DNA of 64,000 nt. Origin: Perilla frutescens (taxonomy: Eukaryota > Streptophyta > Magnoliopsida > Lamiales > Lamiaceae). Of this stretch, positions 10,262 to 22,430 are shown in pieces. The translations under genes were made by a program, and so were the position numbers. Location: positions 39,252,506 to 39,316,505 of the forward strand of contig BRKX01000014.1 of the NCBI GenBank assembly GCA_026008535.1, given 5' to 3'. Below the pieces are notes generated by a model. That model worked only from the letters and a program-made list of their open reading frames with translations, ran no database searches and was not told the origin of the DNA. The first letter of the stretch is position 1; the number at the start of each line of letters is the position of its first letter.

Positions 10262-11470
10262 TAATTTTTAAAACAAAATTTATCCCACATCGAAGAACTA
10301 ATAAATATTATTGTGAATGGACAAATTATAAATTGTGAGGCCCAACAATAATCTTCCACCTTTCTCGCCCTTTCAATTGAAATCAAGTGCACAATTTTGA
10401 TATTTAATTTTCGCATTTTAATATCAAATATTAAATATATTTTAAATTTACAGAATTTAAATATTTTAAAATTTAAAATTTTAGTTAATTAGTTATAACT
10501 TACTAATAAATTTTTTAGATATATTAAATTAAAATATTTTTATTTTTAAGTTAACTAGATATATTTAAAAATCAAGATCCACATCACAAAATTTAAATTA
10601 AATATATTTAAAATTTTGAATTAATTATATTAAATGATATTATTAATTTAGTGTGAAATATTACTATAGAGTTAATTGTCTAAAAATTCACCACCTTTGA
10701 ATGAATTTGCAATTTAGTTAAGCACACCTTTCAAATAATTGCAATAATAACATAACTTTTTTATTGTAGCAAAATAGACATCCCCAAAAAATTTGACTGT
10801 TGAAAAACTTACGTTGCATAATAAAGGTGTATATAAATTCATTCAAAGATAGTGTTTTTTTTTTTAGAAATTAACCCTTAAATATATTTTAAAAAGATAA
10901 ATCTTAGATATTTTATTTTTCATACAAAATTCGTCCCACATCAAATAACTTACAAATATTGGTGTGCATGAACAAACTATAAATTGTAAAGCTCAATAAT
11001 GGTTTTTTCACCTTTTTCGGTTTTTCGATTAAGATCAATTGTAATATTTGAATCTATAGAATTTAAATATTTTAAAATTAAAATTTTGAATTATTATTAT
11101 TAAAAAGTCCAAATAAAATATTTAAATATATTAAATTATTAATTTAAGAAAAGCAATTAAGTTAATTCAATGTATTTAAAAAATCAAGATATACATAAAA
11201 TTTTAAATTAAATATATTTATATTTTCAAAATAAATGTATAAATTGATTTTATAAATCTATTATTAAATAGTTTTAAACTTTTGAAGCTAAAATATTTAA
11301 GTTATCATTTTTAAATATATTTTAAATATAATATTATTTTAAAGTTTAAAATAAAATATAATATTATTGTACATGAACAAATTATAAATTGTATGACCCA
11401 ACAATTGTCTTTTCTACCTTTTCTTGGTCTTTTAGTTGAGATCTAGTGTAATATTTTGATATTTGAATTT
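10262..11470. repeat. Three diverged copies of a 130-bp motif block in AT-rich DNA
   Basis: A block with (ATCCCACATCGAA), GAACAAATTATAAATTGT, GGCCCAACAAT, then CACCTTTCTCG and a TTGAAATCAAGTG-like segment occurs near 10270-10410, 10915-11050 and 11345-11465, in the same orientation. Long tracts of ATTTAAATATATTTTAAA separate the copies. CCCACATCG is frequent at the ends of small plant LTR elements, but no LTR pair could be defined. Confidence 0.5.
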
Positions 11471-11910
11471 ATCAATTAAATATTAAATATATTTTAAAAT
11501 TAAAATGTTGTATTAAATATATTAAAAAGTTGGAATAAAAAAAAATTAAATGCATTTAGTTAACTAAAGAAGGGGATTCATTTTTTTTTTCAAACCTAAA
11601 GAGAGAGGTTCGAACTGTAAAATTCCAACGAGGGTCGGAGTTTTCAGAATTTTTGGGGTGGGGAGTTTATCCAGGGTCGTCGTAGTTTGCTGACCATCTA
11701 TTCTTTTTTTTTTTTTTTTTGCTTTCAATGATAGCTAATGATCATGTTTAGCTTTCTTTAATTCTATGTTGGATTCATGGTTGTGTGGATGTGTTGTGGA
11801 GGGGAGATAGGAGAGACATTAGTTTCATCTTTGCGAGATGGAGAAGAAGGGGATGGGCGAGCGCCGAGCGATGGAGAAGGAGAAGGAGACGCATATTTTT
11901 ACTTCCGTTT

Positions 11911-12172
11911 TTGTTTCTCTACAGTTGGGTTCATGAAGTTACATGAAATAGCATATAACAATCCGTTTAGAAAATTGAAAATAAAATTACAATCCATCTT
12001 ATATGAGTCAATCATCTTTTCTTTTATAAAGTTGGAAAATGTTATTGATGCATATTCTATCGAAAAATACACAAGTAATTTATAATTCATTCAATAAACT
12101 TCATATATTTATTATTATACATAAATATCTTTTTAATAATATTCACTGTGCATCGCTCAGGTGTTATGCTAG
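11911..12172 (+). mobile_element. Non-autonomous Helitron, 3' part (copy 2)
   Basis: Colinear with 6122-6420. The 3' end reads TGTGCATCGCTCAGG (a damaged hairpin), then CTAG at 12169-12172 followed by T, matching CTRR|T. The hairpin has lost pairing relative to copy 1. The Stowaway element at 12192 starts 20 bases later. Confidence 0.55.
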
Positions 12173-12191
12173 TAGTATTTGATAAATAATA

Positions 12192-12450
12192 CTCATTTTG
12201 TTTCGTTTTGTTTGTTGTTTTAGATTTTTTCTTTTATGTCAAAATGTTTATTGTTTTATATATTTTGACACTCTCTCTCAAATTTAACCTTACAAATATA
12301 TGGAGAGAGAAATTTTTTTCAACTTTTTAGGAAAATATAAGTGAACATAAGTTTATGTAATATAAAATGGAGTGATATATTAGTCCAAAAAAGTAATTGT
12401 TAATTCTAGAATAAAATTCTAAAACAACAAACAAAACGAAACAGAGGGAG
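12192..12450. mobile_element. Stowaway-like MITE (Tc1/mariner), TA target duplication
   Basis: The element is 259 bp. Left end CTCATTTTGTTTCGTTTTGT and the complement of the right end CTCCCTCTGTTTCGTTTTGT match over about 35 bases, continuing TTGTTGTTTTAGA. TA flanks both sides (12190-12191 and 12451-12452). CTCCCTC is the canonical Stowaway terminus; the left copy has mutated. No coding region. Confidence 0.85.
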
Positions 12451-13002
12451 TAATAATTTGATAAATCTCCCTTTTTTAGGTGGATCATTTATGAATACAT
12501 AAACAAATACAATGATGTAATCTATTACTCAATTTTTTTTTTTGAATCGGCGAAGATATAAACTACTCATCATTATATACTACATAATTTTTTTATAAAT
12601 AATTTGAATTTATTCAAGTTAAAATAAATATTACAAATAGCTAAATAAATAAGATATAGATGACAAATGAGAGTAATAGATAGTGGACCCATGAATATTT
12701 GGGGAGGTAAATGAGAAAGATAGTAATGTGACGGTGACATGACACATATTTCTGAAAGTGACAAGGTGATACTGAAAATAGCTCTAAATTAGAGTAGAAG
12801 TTGCCATAGAAAACATATTTGATACAAGCAAAAAGGAAAATGCAGCAAATTTATGTATTTGAGATCAAGGGGGAATTGAAAAATAAATAAAAAATTATTA
12901 ATATATATGATTATACATTAGCAAAAAATTGGGTTGCTCAAATTTCAAACTTACCATTGGCATATTGATTAGTTGGTATTCATTCTTTATAAAGGTGAGA
13001 GA

Positions 13003-13852
13003 TAGGGGTGGAAATAGGCCAGATCGAGTCGAGCTGGGTGCTAAACGGCCTGGGCCTGTCATGTTGAGCGTAGGCCTAAGCCTGGCCTATTATCTATCAA
13101 AGGCTTTTATTTAGGCCTGGGCCTGGCCTTTTTAACTATATGAGCCAGGCCTTAGGCCTTTTAGTAGCCTATTTAGGCCTATTATAACATTCACCATTTT
13201 TCACTAAGCTAAAATTAGAATTTACAAATCATCAAATTTAAGCTTCAAATCCTCATCAAATATAAGCAACAATAATAACCATGATTCAAAACCACACAAC
13301 ACATAAATGACAAATCATCAACAAATTCTTCAAGTACATGAGTTTCAAATTCATTCAAGTAAGTCAATAACAATGACTTAATGAGAAATAAAACTAAAAA
13401 TATTCATAAATCCTCCAATCTTAATAAATGTCATAAAAATGGATGATTGAAAATAAAACATAAATCTTCAAGCCATCTCTTGTTCTTGATCAATCTCCTT
13501 CAAAAAAAAAGAAAAATTAGAATTGAATAGCACAATCTTAAAATTCATAATAAAATGCTCCATTTAATTATCATAGTCATACCTTCATTATCGTCAAACC
13601 ATACTTGAATTCACAATCTTAAAATTCATAATATATTACATCTATTATCTAACTACTGTCTACTGCCTTAATTGATAGCAAAGTTTTTGGCAACTCAAAT
13701 TTTAATATATTACATCTAATTATCTAACTATTGCCTTGATAATATACCTACGAATCTGCCACCATTATCTAACTATTGGACTTGGATCTAATATTGGATG
13801 TTTTAAAAAATGTATTTTTAAATCTAGATATATTATTAACAAATTTACTTAG

Positions 13853-13893
<41 letters not shown>

Positions 13894-14078
13894 CTAAACA
13901 GGTCGGCCTGTTAGGCTTTGCGGGCTATTTTCAAAGCCCAAGCCTGGCCTTTATAACTTAGAAGGCTTATATGGTGGCCTTGGCCTAGCCTTTTTACGAA
14001 GTAGGCCAGGCCAGACCAGGCCCTTAGCAGGCCAGGCCTAAGGCCCCTGTCGGGTAGCCTGGTCTATTTCCACCCTTA
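13003..14078. mobile_element. Non-autonomous hAT element with perfect 8-bp target duplication
   Basis: The element is 1076 bp. Left end TAGGGGTGGAAATAGGCCAG, right end complement TAAGGGTGGAAATAGACCAG, giving a terminal inverted repeat of about 20 bp. GTGAGAGA flanks both sides (12995-13002 and 14079-14086), the 8-bp duplication made by hAT transposases. Both subterminal regions are dense in AGGCCT, GGCCTGG and CCAGGCC motifs on both strands, probable transposase-binding sites. The middle is AT-rich with a (TA)n run and has no transposase. Confidence 0.92.
13857..13890. repeat. (AT)n microsatellite inside the hAT element
   Basis: An uninterrupted AT run in the core of the non-autonomous hAT element. 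Confidence 0.9.
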
Positions 14079-14485
14079 GTGAGAGATATGTGCATCAATC
14101 TCAATCCTCCATTCACGATCTTCCTTTTTTTTTTTTTTTTTTTCAAATTTAACAGTACGTAAAAATGTTAAGATAGACTGTTGCTCAAAAAAAAAAAAAA
14201 ATGTTAACCTAGAGAGAATTTTTATAACAAATTAGATGCTGCAGGCACATAGTATAAGGGTCTCTCTGTTTTTTCTTTTTGAAATGTAGAAAAGAATAAG
14301 AGAGAGAACCACAAACATTAATTGAAACGGTGGAAACAATATTTAACTTTAGGATTTGCAGATGAACATATGACAATTGACTAGTCGTGGAACATTAATT
14401 GCATTATATATATGGGGTATCAATTTATCATTAGCTTTAAATGGGACATCTCTTTTGGTGAGATCTTTGATAAATTTAGTATGCC

Positions 14486-14519
<34 letters not shown>
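14486..14519. repeat. (AC)n microsatellite
   Basis: About 17 AC units without interruption. Confidence 0.95.
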
Positions 14520-14520
<1 letters not shown>

Positions 14521-16309
14521 TAAATTTCATTTATTAAATTAGTAAAATGGAAAGAAGTTTCGTACCAAATGCTAAGTTTCTTGAATGTGGTGATTTAATT
14601 GAGTACTTAATTTTTGTAATTCTCCAATCTCATCGTAAAATCAACTTTCAATATGTTTAGAAAGATATATAAGATTGTGTTATCGATTTCGTTAGAAATA
14701 ATTAATTCAGACCATGTAAACCTTTTATTTTTACATACGCACATAGGGTAAATTATACCATATGTTCCAATTAAATTATTAATGTTTTCATAAAAATGTC
14801 TTGGATTGTGACTAGTTATATCCCATGTCCCAAACTATTAACAAATTAATAAATTTATTTCAAGAATCAAATTATAACGAATAGAAACCTACGTGCTGCC
14901 TTTGGACGCTAAAACTTAACTCTCAAAGTAAAATTATTAATTTGGAACACATGATGTAGTTAGGATATAATTTCACTTTTAGGGTTTATAGCATACTGAT
15001 ATATTGTGCAGTTCAATTAATAAAGAACATCAAAATGAAAAGTTAAAATAAAAAACCCAAGTCAAAACCCAAATCATTGTAAACACGAGCACAAAATCAC
15101 GCGCTTTGACCTCATATAAACGGTTGTCAAGTGGCCGTTAGTTTTATGATAAAAATGTTAGGAAAAAAAATTGGATTAAAAAAAAAAAAATCAGATATGA
15201 GACTAAAAGTGAAATTATCAAGTGTAATTAGCCATAATTTATAATATTTTTATAGTTTGAGACACGCAGTGTAATTGATCATATGCATGTGTCTATGTAT
15301 GTATGTATGTATGTTTGTATAATCTACTATTGATGACATGGGAAGTTTGGTAAAGGTTTAGTGCATAATTAAATATCAAAGCTATTGCCACAAGCATGAT
15401 TGCTTTCAAATCATTGTGCTCATTTTAAAAAATGAGCAATCGTATAGATTTTTTGTCTTTAAATGGCTCATCAGCCAAAATCGCTACGAGATTAGCATTG
15501 ACTTCCTCTTATAACAATTAATATTTTTCTGTCTATTAATTTTTTATTGAGATTTTAGTCTATAGTCCCAAAAACTAAATGTAAATGTGAAAAAGAAAAA
15601 TATTATAAATATATAAATGGAATCTAGCCCGTACGTGCACTTTTACAGCGATGATTGGGAATAAAAGACGAATACACTGAATAATTAATCATGGATAACA
15701 TAATCAAAGCTTATAATCTCATCCAATTAATTAATCAAACAATTAAGTTGAATGAAACGAGTGGATGGAAATAGTTTTGTCACCAATTCAATTTTGTCGT
15801 TCGTGTGCACAAAAGTCATAAACTCTAACGTAAGTTAGTTTGTCCTTAATAAATTAAATTAAATAATGCTTAGTGATCTACGTGTACAATAGACTCCATG
15901 TGACAAAGCTTGTTACATTCCCACTTCAACAAATTTTTTTTTTAGTTTTTTTTATCAATTTATTTTCTTTCATTTTAATTTCTAGTGTGTCTTAGTTTAG
16001 TTTTAATTTACAATCGTTAATTAGGGTTCATTCTACCCAGAATTAAGGTTTATTTATTACTACTATTTAATTTTCAGTTCATCGTATTAATTGATTATTT
16101 AAAAAAAATTAAAATAAATCCTGATTAGATAGAATGAATCATAATTAATAAATGTTAAAAAAATTAAATTAAGGCACAACATATTGAAATAAAAAAGGAT
16201 AAACCACTAAAAATTAAAATAAAAAATTGTGGAACAGGGAATGTAATGGTTTGTTATGGAGGATCTCATCTTATATATAAGTGATGATCCCAATTCCCAA
16301 GCAATTAAT
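14520..16309. other. No gene recognised; AT-rich spacer
   Basis: There is a (GTAT)n run at about 15296-15314 and many oligo-A/T tracts. No open frame shows family resemblance on either strand and no element termini were found. Confidence 0.5.
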
Positions 16310-16701
16310 CAAATGTTTAGAGGGGTTGAATAAACACGCGCACAACTATAAAACATTTAACTAAATTTTCACCGAATAATTCACCCGAAACTCATAGCTG
16401 ACTACTAGTTTCATCAGCAAAAGCACATACATAAACAAAAGAGTAGACTCAGCTAGTCTAAGGAATACAACTAATTTTTATCATAGATCAAGTTAATCAC
16501 ATAGAGGGAATACTGATAACTGTAGAGGAAAGAACGCCAGAAATTACAGAGCTTCTAATCGAAAGATTCTACATATTTTTCCTTCAAGAACTGGAAGAGT
16601 ATCACTATGCTTTCGAAGTACAACTCGGATTACACAATTGATCAGGTGTCACTCACACTTATGCAACTGCAACTCACAGATTAAGTAGCTATTGCTAGGG
16701 T
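16310..16701. other. Unclassified unique-looking segment cut by CACTA element 1
   Basis: It begins TTTAGAGGGGTTGAATAAACAC and is less AT-rich than its left flank. It may be part of a retroelement into which CACTA element 1 inserted, but no diagnostic coding motif is visible. Confidence 0.25.
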
Positions 16702-16719
16702 CACTACAAGAAAACAAGG

Positions 16720-17170
16720 CAATTCCAACAATATTTATGCGGTGGAATATTTTAGGATTCTAGCGGATAACAACAGCTGGAATTGTATCATGGATCATTC
16801 CATCGAGATATTTACATTGGAATGATGAAGCAGATAAAAAAGTGATGTTCCAACGTATATTACTTGATGGAATATAAATTCGGGCTTTGACTAATTTATT
16901 CTAGCGGTATAAAATTATTGGAATATTTGACCGGGCTATCAATAGTATTATTCGACGGTGAAACACCACTGGATTATTGATGGGATTATTAATAGTTAAT
17001 TCTAGCGGGTTCTCAGGGCTGGAATAAATGGGACTATCAATGGTTCATTCCAACAAGTTGGGTTCGCTGGAATATTTGTGCATTCCAGCGGGTTCATATC
17101 GCTGGAATATTTGGGGCTTGCAATAGTTCATTCCAGCACGTTCGTACCGCTGGATTATTTGGGCGCAAAT
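16720..17170. repeat. Subterminal repeat region of CACTA element 1
   Basis: At least a dozen copies of TTCCAGCGG / CGCTGGAAT-type motifs in both orientations (clear examples at about 16860-17160), often spaced by AATATTTG or GGTTC. In CACTA elements such repeats bind the TNPA-type protein. Confidence 0.8.
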
Positions 17171-17714
17171 TGAAAAAATAATTTGGGCGCTAGATTATTT
17201 AGGCGTAGACTGAAATAATTTGGGCGCGATTGAAAAAAATTTCCAATTGAAAAAAGTTTAAAAAAGTTGTAATTATTTATTCTCATATTCAAATCTTCTT
17301 GTATTTTTATTTTTTATTTTAGTTTGGTTATTTAATTAAAACAATATTTTTATGCAAAATTATGAAAATCTAGATAACTCTTCCACCCCTAATTCACACA
17401 TAGCAAATTGAATTTCTACCTCTTCTCGCCTGCCTCGTATCTTTTCTTTACAAATGAGTTCTAGAATTGCCACTCACACCCATTGAATCATCCATAGATA
17501 TCGTCTCATTCACACCGCTGCGTCGTCTTCTTCCTTCATCTCACCATCCTCTTCTTTGAACCAACACATTCTCTCCCTTGCACCTTCTCTCCTTCACATA
17601 CTTGCGGCAACATTCACCCTATCCTCATCACCGTTCTATACGGAAATCGAGCTCATTACTGTTTTCACACTCTGATGCCCGCCATTTACCCCTGCTGCAC
17701 TTGGTGGACCCATG

Positions 17715-17875
17715 TTTTCACAAAGGTAATTGGTTTTTACTTTTTAAGTTTTCTTTTTGTATTATAATTTTTTTTTACATTTTTTTGCTGCAATATTAGT
17801 GATTTATAATACAACTATTGTAATGACTGATTATGAGATAGTTGATGCAATTTTTTTGATTAGGAATGATGCTTT
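17715..17875 (+). repeat. Leader segment of CACTA element 1, copy 1
   Basis: It begins CAAAGGTAATTGGTTTTTA, a splice-donor-like context, and runs through TTTGCTGCAATATTAGTGATT and AATGACTGATTATGAGATAG. It is repeated in direct orientation at 19010-19180 with a short internal duplication in the second copy. Confidence 0.8.
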
Positions 17876-18850
17876 GTTGTTGGATATATATATATGTGTG
17901 TGTATAAATCCTATAGATTGGAAATAGCATAAAAAATAAATACTTGGAATAAGGCTAGATTTTTTATTGAAACGTGGGAAAATTTACCTCATGCTTCTGC
18001 TCAAGCTTCTCAAAGACAGAAAGTTTGTTCAAGTCTGTTATGATTTCCACGTCTATCAGTTAGAGGCATATTATCAATATATATATATATTTAACAAATA
18101 TGCTCACGAATATGACAAATGTAAGTAACATCCATGATTATGATGACATCCTACACAAGTTTTTAAACAAAACAACGAGCAGAACAATGCTTCACTAAAT
18201 CTTCTCTCCCTCTAGCCACAAACAAGAATATAATTTCTTGCCAACTTACCTACACTATTATCCCACCGAACTTTCTTGGCAACACGCTTATCACCTGTTA
18301 CGTGAAAGAGAATACGAGATTAAGGAAATATATGGGTAATTTGAAGAGATGATGTTACAATCTAATATAAACATCTAATTTTCACAAAAGGTATGAAATC
18401 AACCTCTGGCTATTTCTGTAGGCATATGATCCGTGTCTATCTTTATGAAGTGCCATAGTGGTTGCTTAATCTACATTCCTTGCAATTTCTTATCCGCGTA
18501 CCTTTATATGTCTAATTTTTGCACTTCTGCATCCATAATTTGATATATTAGATTAACAGAACGCAAGCATCCATTTGGTATGAAAGCGAACTAAAAAAAT
18601 ACACAATTATGAGTAGCAACATGACACCGGACTACAAATTCATAACATTGAAAGAGAATTCCAGATGAGATATAGCTTTGCCATTTATTATTTTAGAAAC
18701 ACGCCTTTCTTCACCAAGTTTACAACATCATAAAATGCAAAAACTATTTTCGTATAAGACACTATAATTTCAACTTTTATGCACACATTTAGGCTTCAAA
18801 ATTATTCACAATTACTTCGATATTTTGATAGGTATATTAAGAGATTTGAG
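17876..18850. other. Non-coding interior of the CACTA element 1 leader
   Basis: No protein family resemblance on either strand. Contains (TA)n near 18080. It lies between the two copies of the leader segment, so it was probably brought in or copied during the duplication. Confidence 0.4.
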
Positions 18851-19004
18851 ACTATTATATAGTGGAAGAATCCTATATTCTATATTTTGATATGTATATC
18901 ATTTTTAGGTTCTTGAATTTGCTTCCTTTGTTGCTGCTCTCACCTCAAGTCGAGCTGCTATTGTTGCTGTTCTCACCTCTCAATCTCTGCCAAAAATCCA
19001 GTTG

Positions 19005-19180
19005 CGACAAAGGTAATTGGTTTTTAGGTTTTCATTTTGTATTTCAATATTTTTTTACATTTTTTTGCTGCAATATTGGTGGTGCAATTTTTTTGGCTGC
19101 AATATAAGTGATTTATAATACAACTATCGTAATGACTAATTATGAGATAGTTGACGCAATTTTTTTGCTTAGGACTGATA
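19005..19180 (+). repeat. Leader segment of CACTA element 1, copy 2
   Basis: Direct repeat of 17715-17875: GACAAAGGTAATTGGTTTTTA, TTTTTTTGCTGCAATATTGG, GTGATTTATAATACAACTAT and AATTATGAGATAGTTGACGC are shared. An extra piece around 19080-19105 duplicates GCAATTTTTTTGGCTGCAATA. The preceding exons differ, while both include a CTCACCTC-like pyrimidine stretch. Confidence 0.8.
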
Positions 19181-19320
19181 CATATTTGAAATGAATATTT
19201 GCTTATGTTTGAAATTTGAATATATGATTAGTAGTGCTAATTCAGTTATTTGTTTTCTTCTTAAAATTTTTAAATTACTATTTTGTTCGAGCAATGCACA
19301 TTCACAGCTAGTGTAATTAG

Positions 19321-21711
19321 ATGGAAATACCTGAACATCGGCGTTGGATGTACCTTCAAATAAATCATGAAACTAGGAGTCTACCTCCAGATTTCATATG
19401 GGGAGTTGAAGATTTTCTTTATGCTACGTGTGAACTTGATGAATTTAAAGATCGTGGAGAGATTCGTTGTCCCTGCTCCCAATGTGAATGCGTAAAATAT
19501 AAATTAGTAGATGATGTTAGATAACATTTATACAAGAAAGGTTTTCAACCTAACTATCATTATTGATATAATCATGGAGAAATCAAACCAAGTGTCATCG
19601 CTAGAACTGTTGGCGTAGATCCCGATATAGCAAATAATTATGAGCAAATGGTGTATGACGTTGGGGGACCTAGTTACTTTCATGATCAAGAACAAGAAAT
19701 ACCAAATGCCACATATACAAATTTTTATGATTTGTTATGTGCCACACAAAGCCCTTTGTGGGATGGATGTAATGATCATTCTGTGTTGTCGATGGTAACT
19801 CAAATATTAAGTATCAAGTCTGATTATAACATACCAGAGGGTTGTATTGATGAAATAATCAAATTGATAAAAGAGGTTTACCCTCTAATAATCGAATGCT
19901 TCCTAACTTTTACCAGACTAAGAAAATGGTGTCTAAACTTGGTTATGGACGTGGTTATCAAAAAATTAATGCATGTCCATCAGGTTGTATGTTATTTCGT
20001 GGGGATGATGTGAGTGTGAGACATTATAAGTTTTGTGAAGAAGCTCATTTTAAGGATAACAATCGAACAAAAGAAATACCAAGAAAGCAAATGTGGCATT
20101 TACCTATAATTTCTCAACTACAATGATTGTATGCCTCCACTGCAACTACTAAGCACATGATATGTCATAATGATAAGAAATGTCAAGAAGGCTTACTATC
20201 ACATCCAAGTCACGGGGAAGGATGGAAATATTTTAATGAAAGACATTTCGTGTTTGCATCTGAACCGAGGAATGTGAGATTAGGATTGTGTTCCGATAGG
20301 TTTAGCCCATTCAACCATGATGGGAGAGTTTATTCTTGTTGGCCTGTGATTCTCACACCATATAATCTGCCTCTCCACATGTGTATGAAGAGAGAATACA
20401 TGTTTCTAACAATCATAATTCCAGGACCAAGTAATCCTAAAGCCAAGATTGATGTTTACTTGCAACCCTTGATTGATGATTTAAAATTATTATGGGACGA
20501 AGGAGTTCAGACTTGGGATGTCTCCAAACAACAAAACTTCTACATGAGAGCTGCGATTTGTTGGACTATCAATGACTTTCCTGCGTATGGCATGTTATCT
20601 AGTTGGTCAACAACTGGTAAATTGGGATGTCCGATATGCAAGGAAAATTCAAAAGCATTTTATTTGAGGAATGGTAGAAAAGTTTCTTACTTTGGTTGCC
20701 ACATACAATTTCTACCAATGCATCATCCTTTTCAAAAAAATAAGAAAGATTTTTTGAAGGGAATAACAGAAATGAATTTACTACTGAGATGATATTCAGG
20801 ACATGAAATACTTAACATGCTCATGCATATTCCTCGAATAGTCGATTCTGGGAGTACTTATCAAGCATCTAACTATGGTGTAAGTCATCACTAGATGAAG
20901 CGCAATATTTTTTGGGATTTACCTTATTGGAAAGATCTGTTAAATCCACACAACATAGATGTAATGCACACAGAGAATAATGTATTTCAGAATGTGTTCA
21001 ATACAGTCATGGATGTCAAAGGTAAGACTAAAGATAACTCAAATACACGATTAGATTTACATGTGCATTGTAGTCGTCCTGCGCTTGAGTTGGAAGATAT
21101 TGGTAATGGTATGATGTTGAAGCCAAAGGCACAATATGCTTTGAATGTGGATAAAATACCAAATATATACGAATGGGTATAAGGTTTGAAGTTTCCTGAT
21201 GGATATGCATCTAATTTGGGATCGTGTGTTGATATACGTACTTATACACTGAACCATATGAAGAGTCATGATTGTCATGTTTTTATGGAGATGTTGATCC
21301 TAGTCGCATTCAGTTGTCTACCCACTCCTATTTGGGAAACTTTAACTGAATTGAGCTATTTTTTCATGATTTATGTTGCCCTGTTTTGGATAAGAATCGA
21401 CTTGAAGTGTTAGATAATAATATTCCTATAATACTATGTAAGTTAGAGAAAATATTTCCACCAACTTTCTTTGATTCAATGGAACATTTGTGTATGCACT
21501 TAGTGTATGAAGCGAATATTGGTGGACCTGTGCAATACCGTTGGATGTATCCATTTGAGAGGTAACAAATCTATAAATACAACTAATTTTCTATATCTTT
21601 AACAATTGAAACATATACTTAAACTTTACATGATAAATATCTTTAGGTTTTTACACACTCTTAAAAGGAAGGTCAAGAACAAAGCTAGAGTAGAAGGGTC
21701 AATTTGTGAGG
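19321..21711 (+). pseudogene. CACTA element 1 transposase (TNP2 type), 5' portion, decayed
   Basis: The start at 19321 opens a transposase-associated domain: RRWMYLQ near the N-terminus and the zinc-ribbon-like CPCSQCECVKY, with the HLYKKGFQPNY motif reached only past a TAA at 19522 and a second stop (TGA) where family members have Trp. The TNP2 domain follows: DLLCATQSPLWDGC, a frameshift near 19890-19900, NACPSGCMLF (19970-19995), a stop near 20124, then NVRLGLCSDRFSPFN and INDFPAYGMLSSWSTTGK, GCPICKE (20620-20645). After further breaks come LPYWKDLLNPHNIDVMHTENN (20912-20975 region) and the DUF4218 start, FFDSMEHLCMHLVYEA and GGPVQYRWMYPFER (to 21562). A GT...AG intron (about 21563-21645) precedes a last exon piece cut by element 2. 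It would bind and cut element ends; with at least four stops or frameshifts it is inactive. Confidence 0.88.
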
Positions 21712-21714
21712 CTT

Positions 21715-22175
21715 CACTACCACAAAAATGCTTATACTCTATGGCTAAAACCCGTAGTCTTAAGAGATCTGCGACTGTAGAGAAAGGTGATGTAGAGATA
21801 GAGCACTCACCTACTCTATGGTTTTTAACCGTAGTCTTAAGAGCAAATCGATTACGGTTATGACAGCGTAGTCGTAAGACCAAAAATACCATAGAGATAA
21901 GGCAATTAAGACTACAGATTACGCTTTGACCGTAGATATTTCACCCCATTTGGACCTGAAAACCGTAGTAAAAGGTACCTTAAGACTACGATTGTATTTT
22001 ACACCGTAGTATTTTTTGATTTCTAAATACTACGGTTTACTAAACCATAGTGATTTTTTTTAAATCTATGGTTTGTTTTGTAATGTCTACGGATTGTTTT
22101 ATACTGTCTATGATTGTGTTTTGTAATGTCTACGGATTTTTTTTATCTCTATGGTTAATTTATCTGTAGTCCATA
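21715..22175. repeat. Left terminal and subterminal repeat region of CACTA element 2
   Basis: After the 13-bp terminus come many copies of CTACGGTT / AACCGTAG, TCTTAAGACTACG and TCTATGG variants in both orientations to about 22175. The same motif family occupies 31940-32321, as expected for matching transposase-binding ends. Confidence 0.85.
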
Positions 22176-22430
22176 TATTTGCAAAAAATTAAAATAAAAT
22201 TACAATAAATTAAATTTACGAAAATTCAGAATAAAGCCCAATACAGATTCAATATTCAATACAACATCCAATATCAAATACAACATTCATAATATCCAAT
22301 AGAACATCATTAATATCCAATAAAATCCATCCATCATCAATATCGAAAATGTAATCTAAACTCCAAAATATTCAATACACAAAATACAAAAGATTGCAAT
22401 CTGCTCACTTTGATTCCAAATGCCAACATC

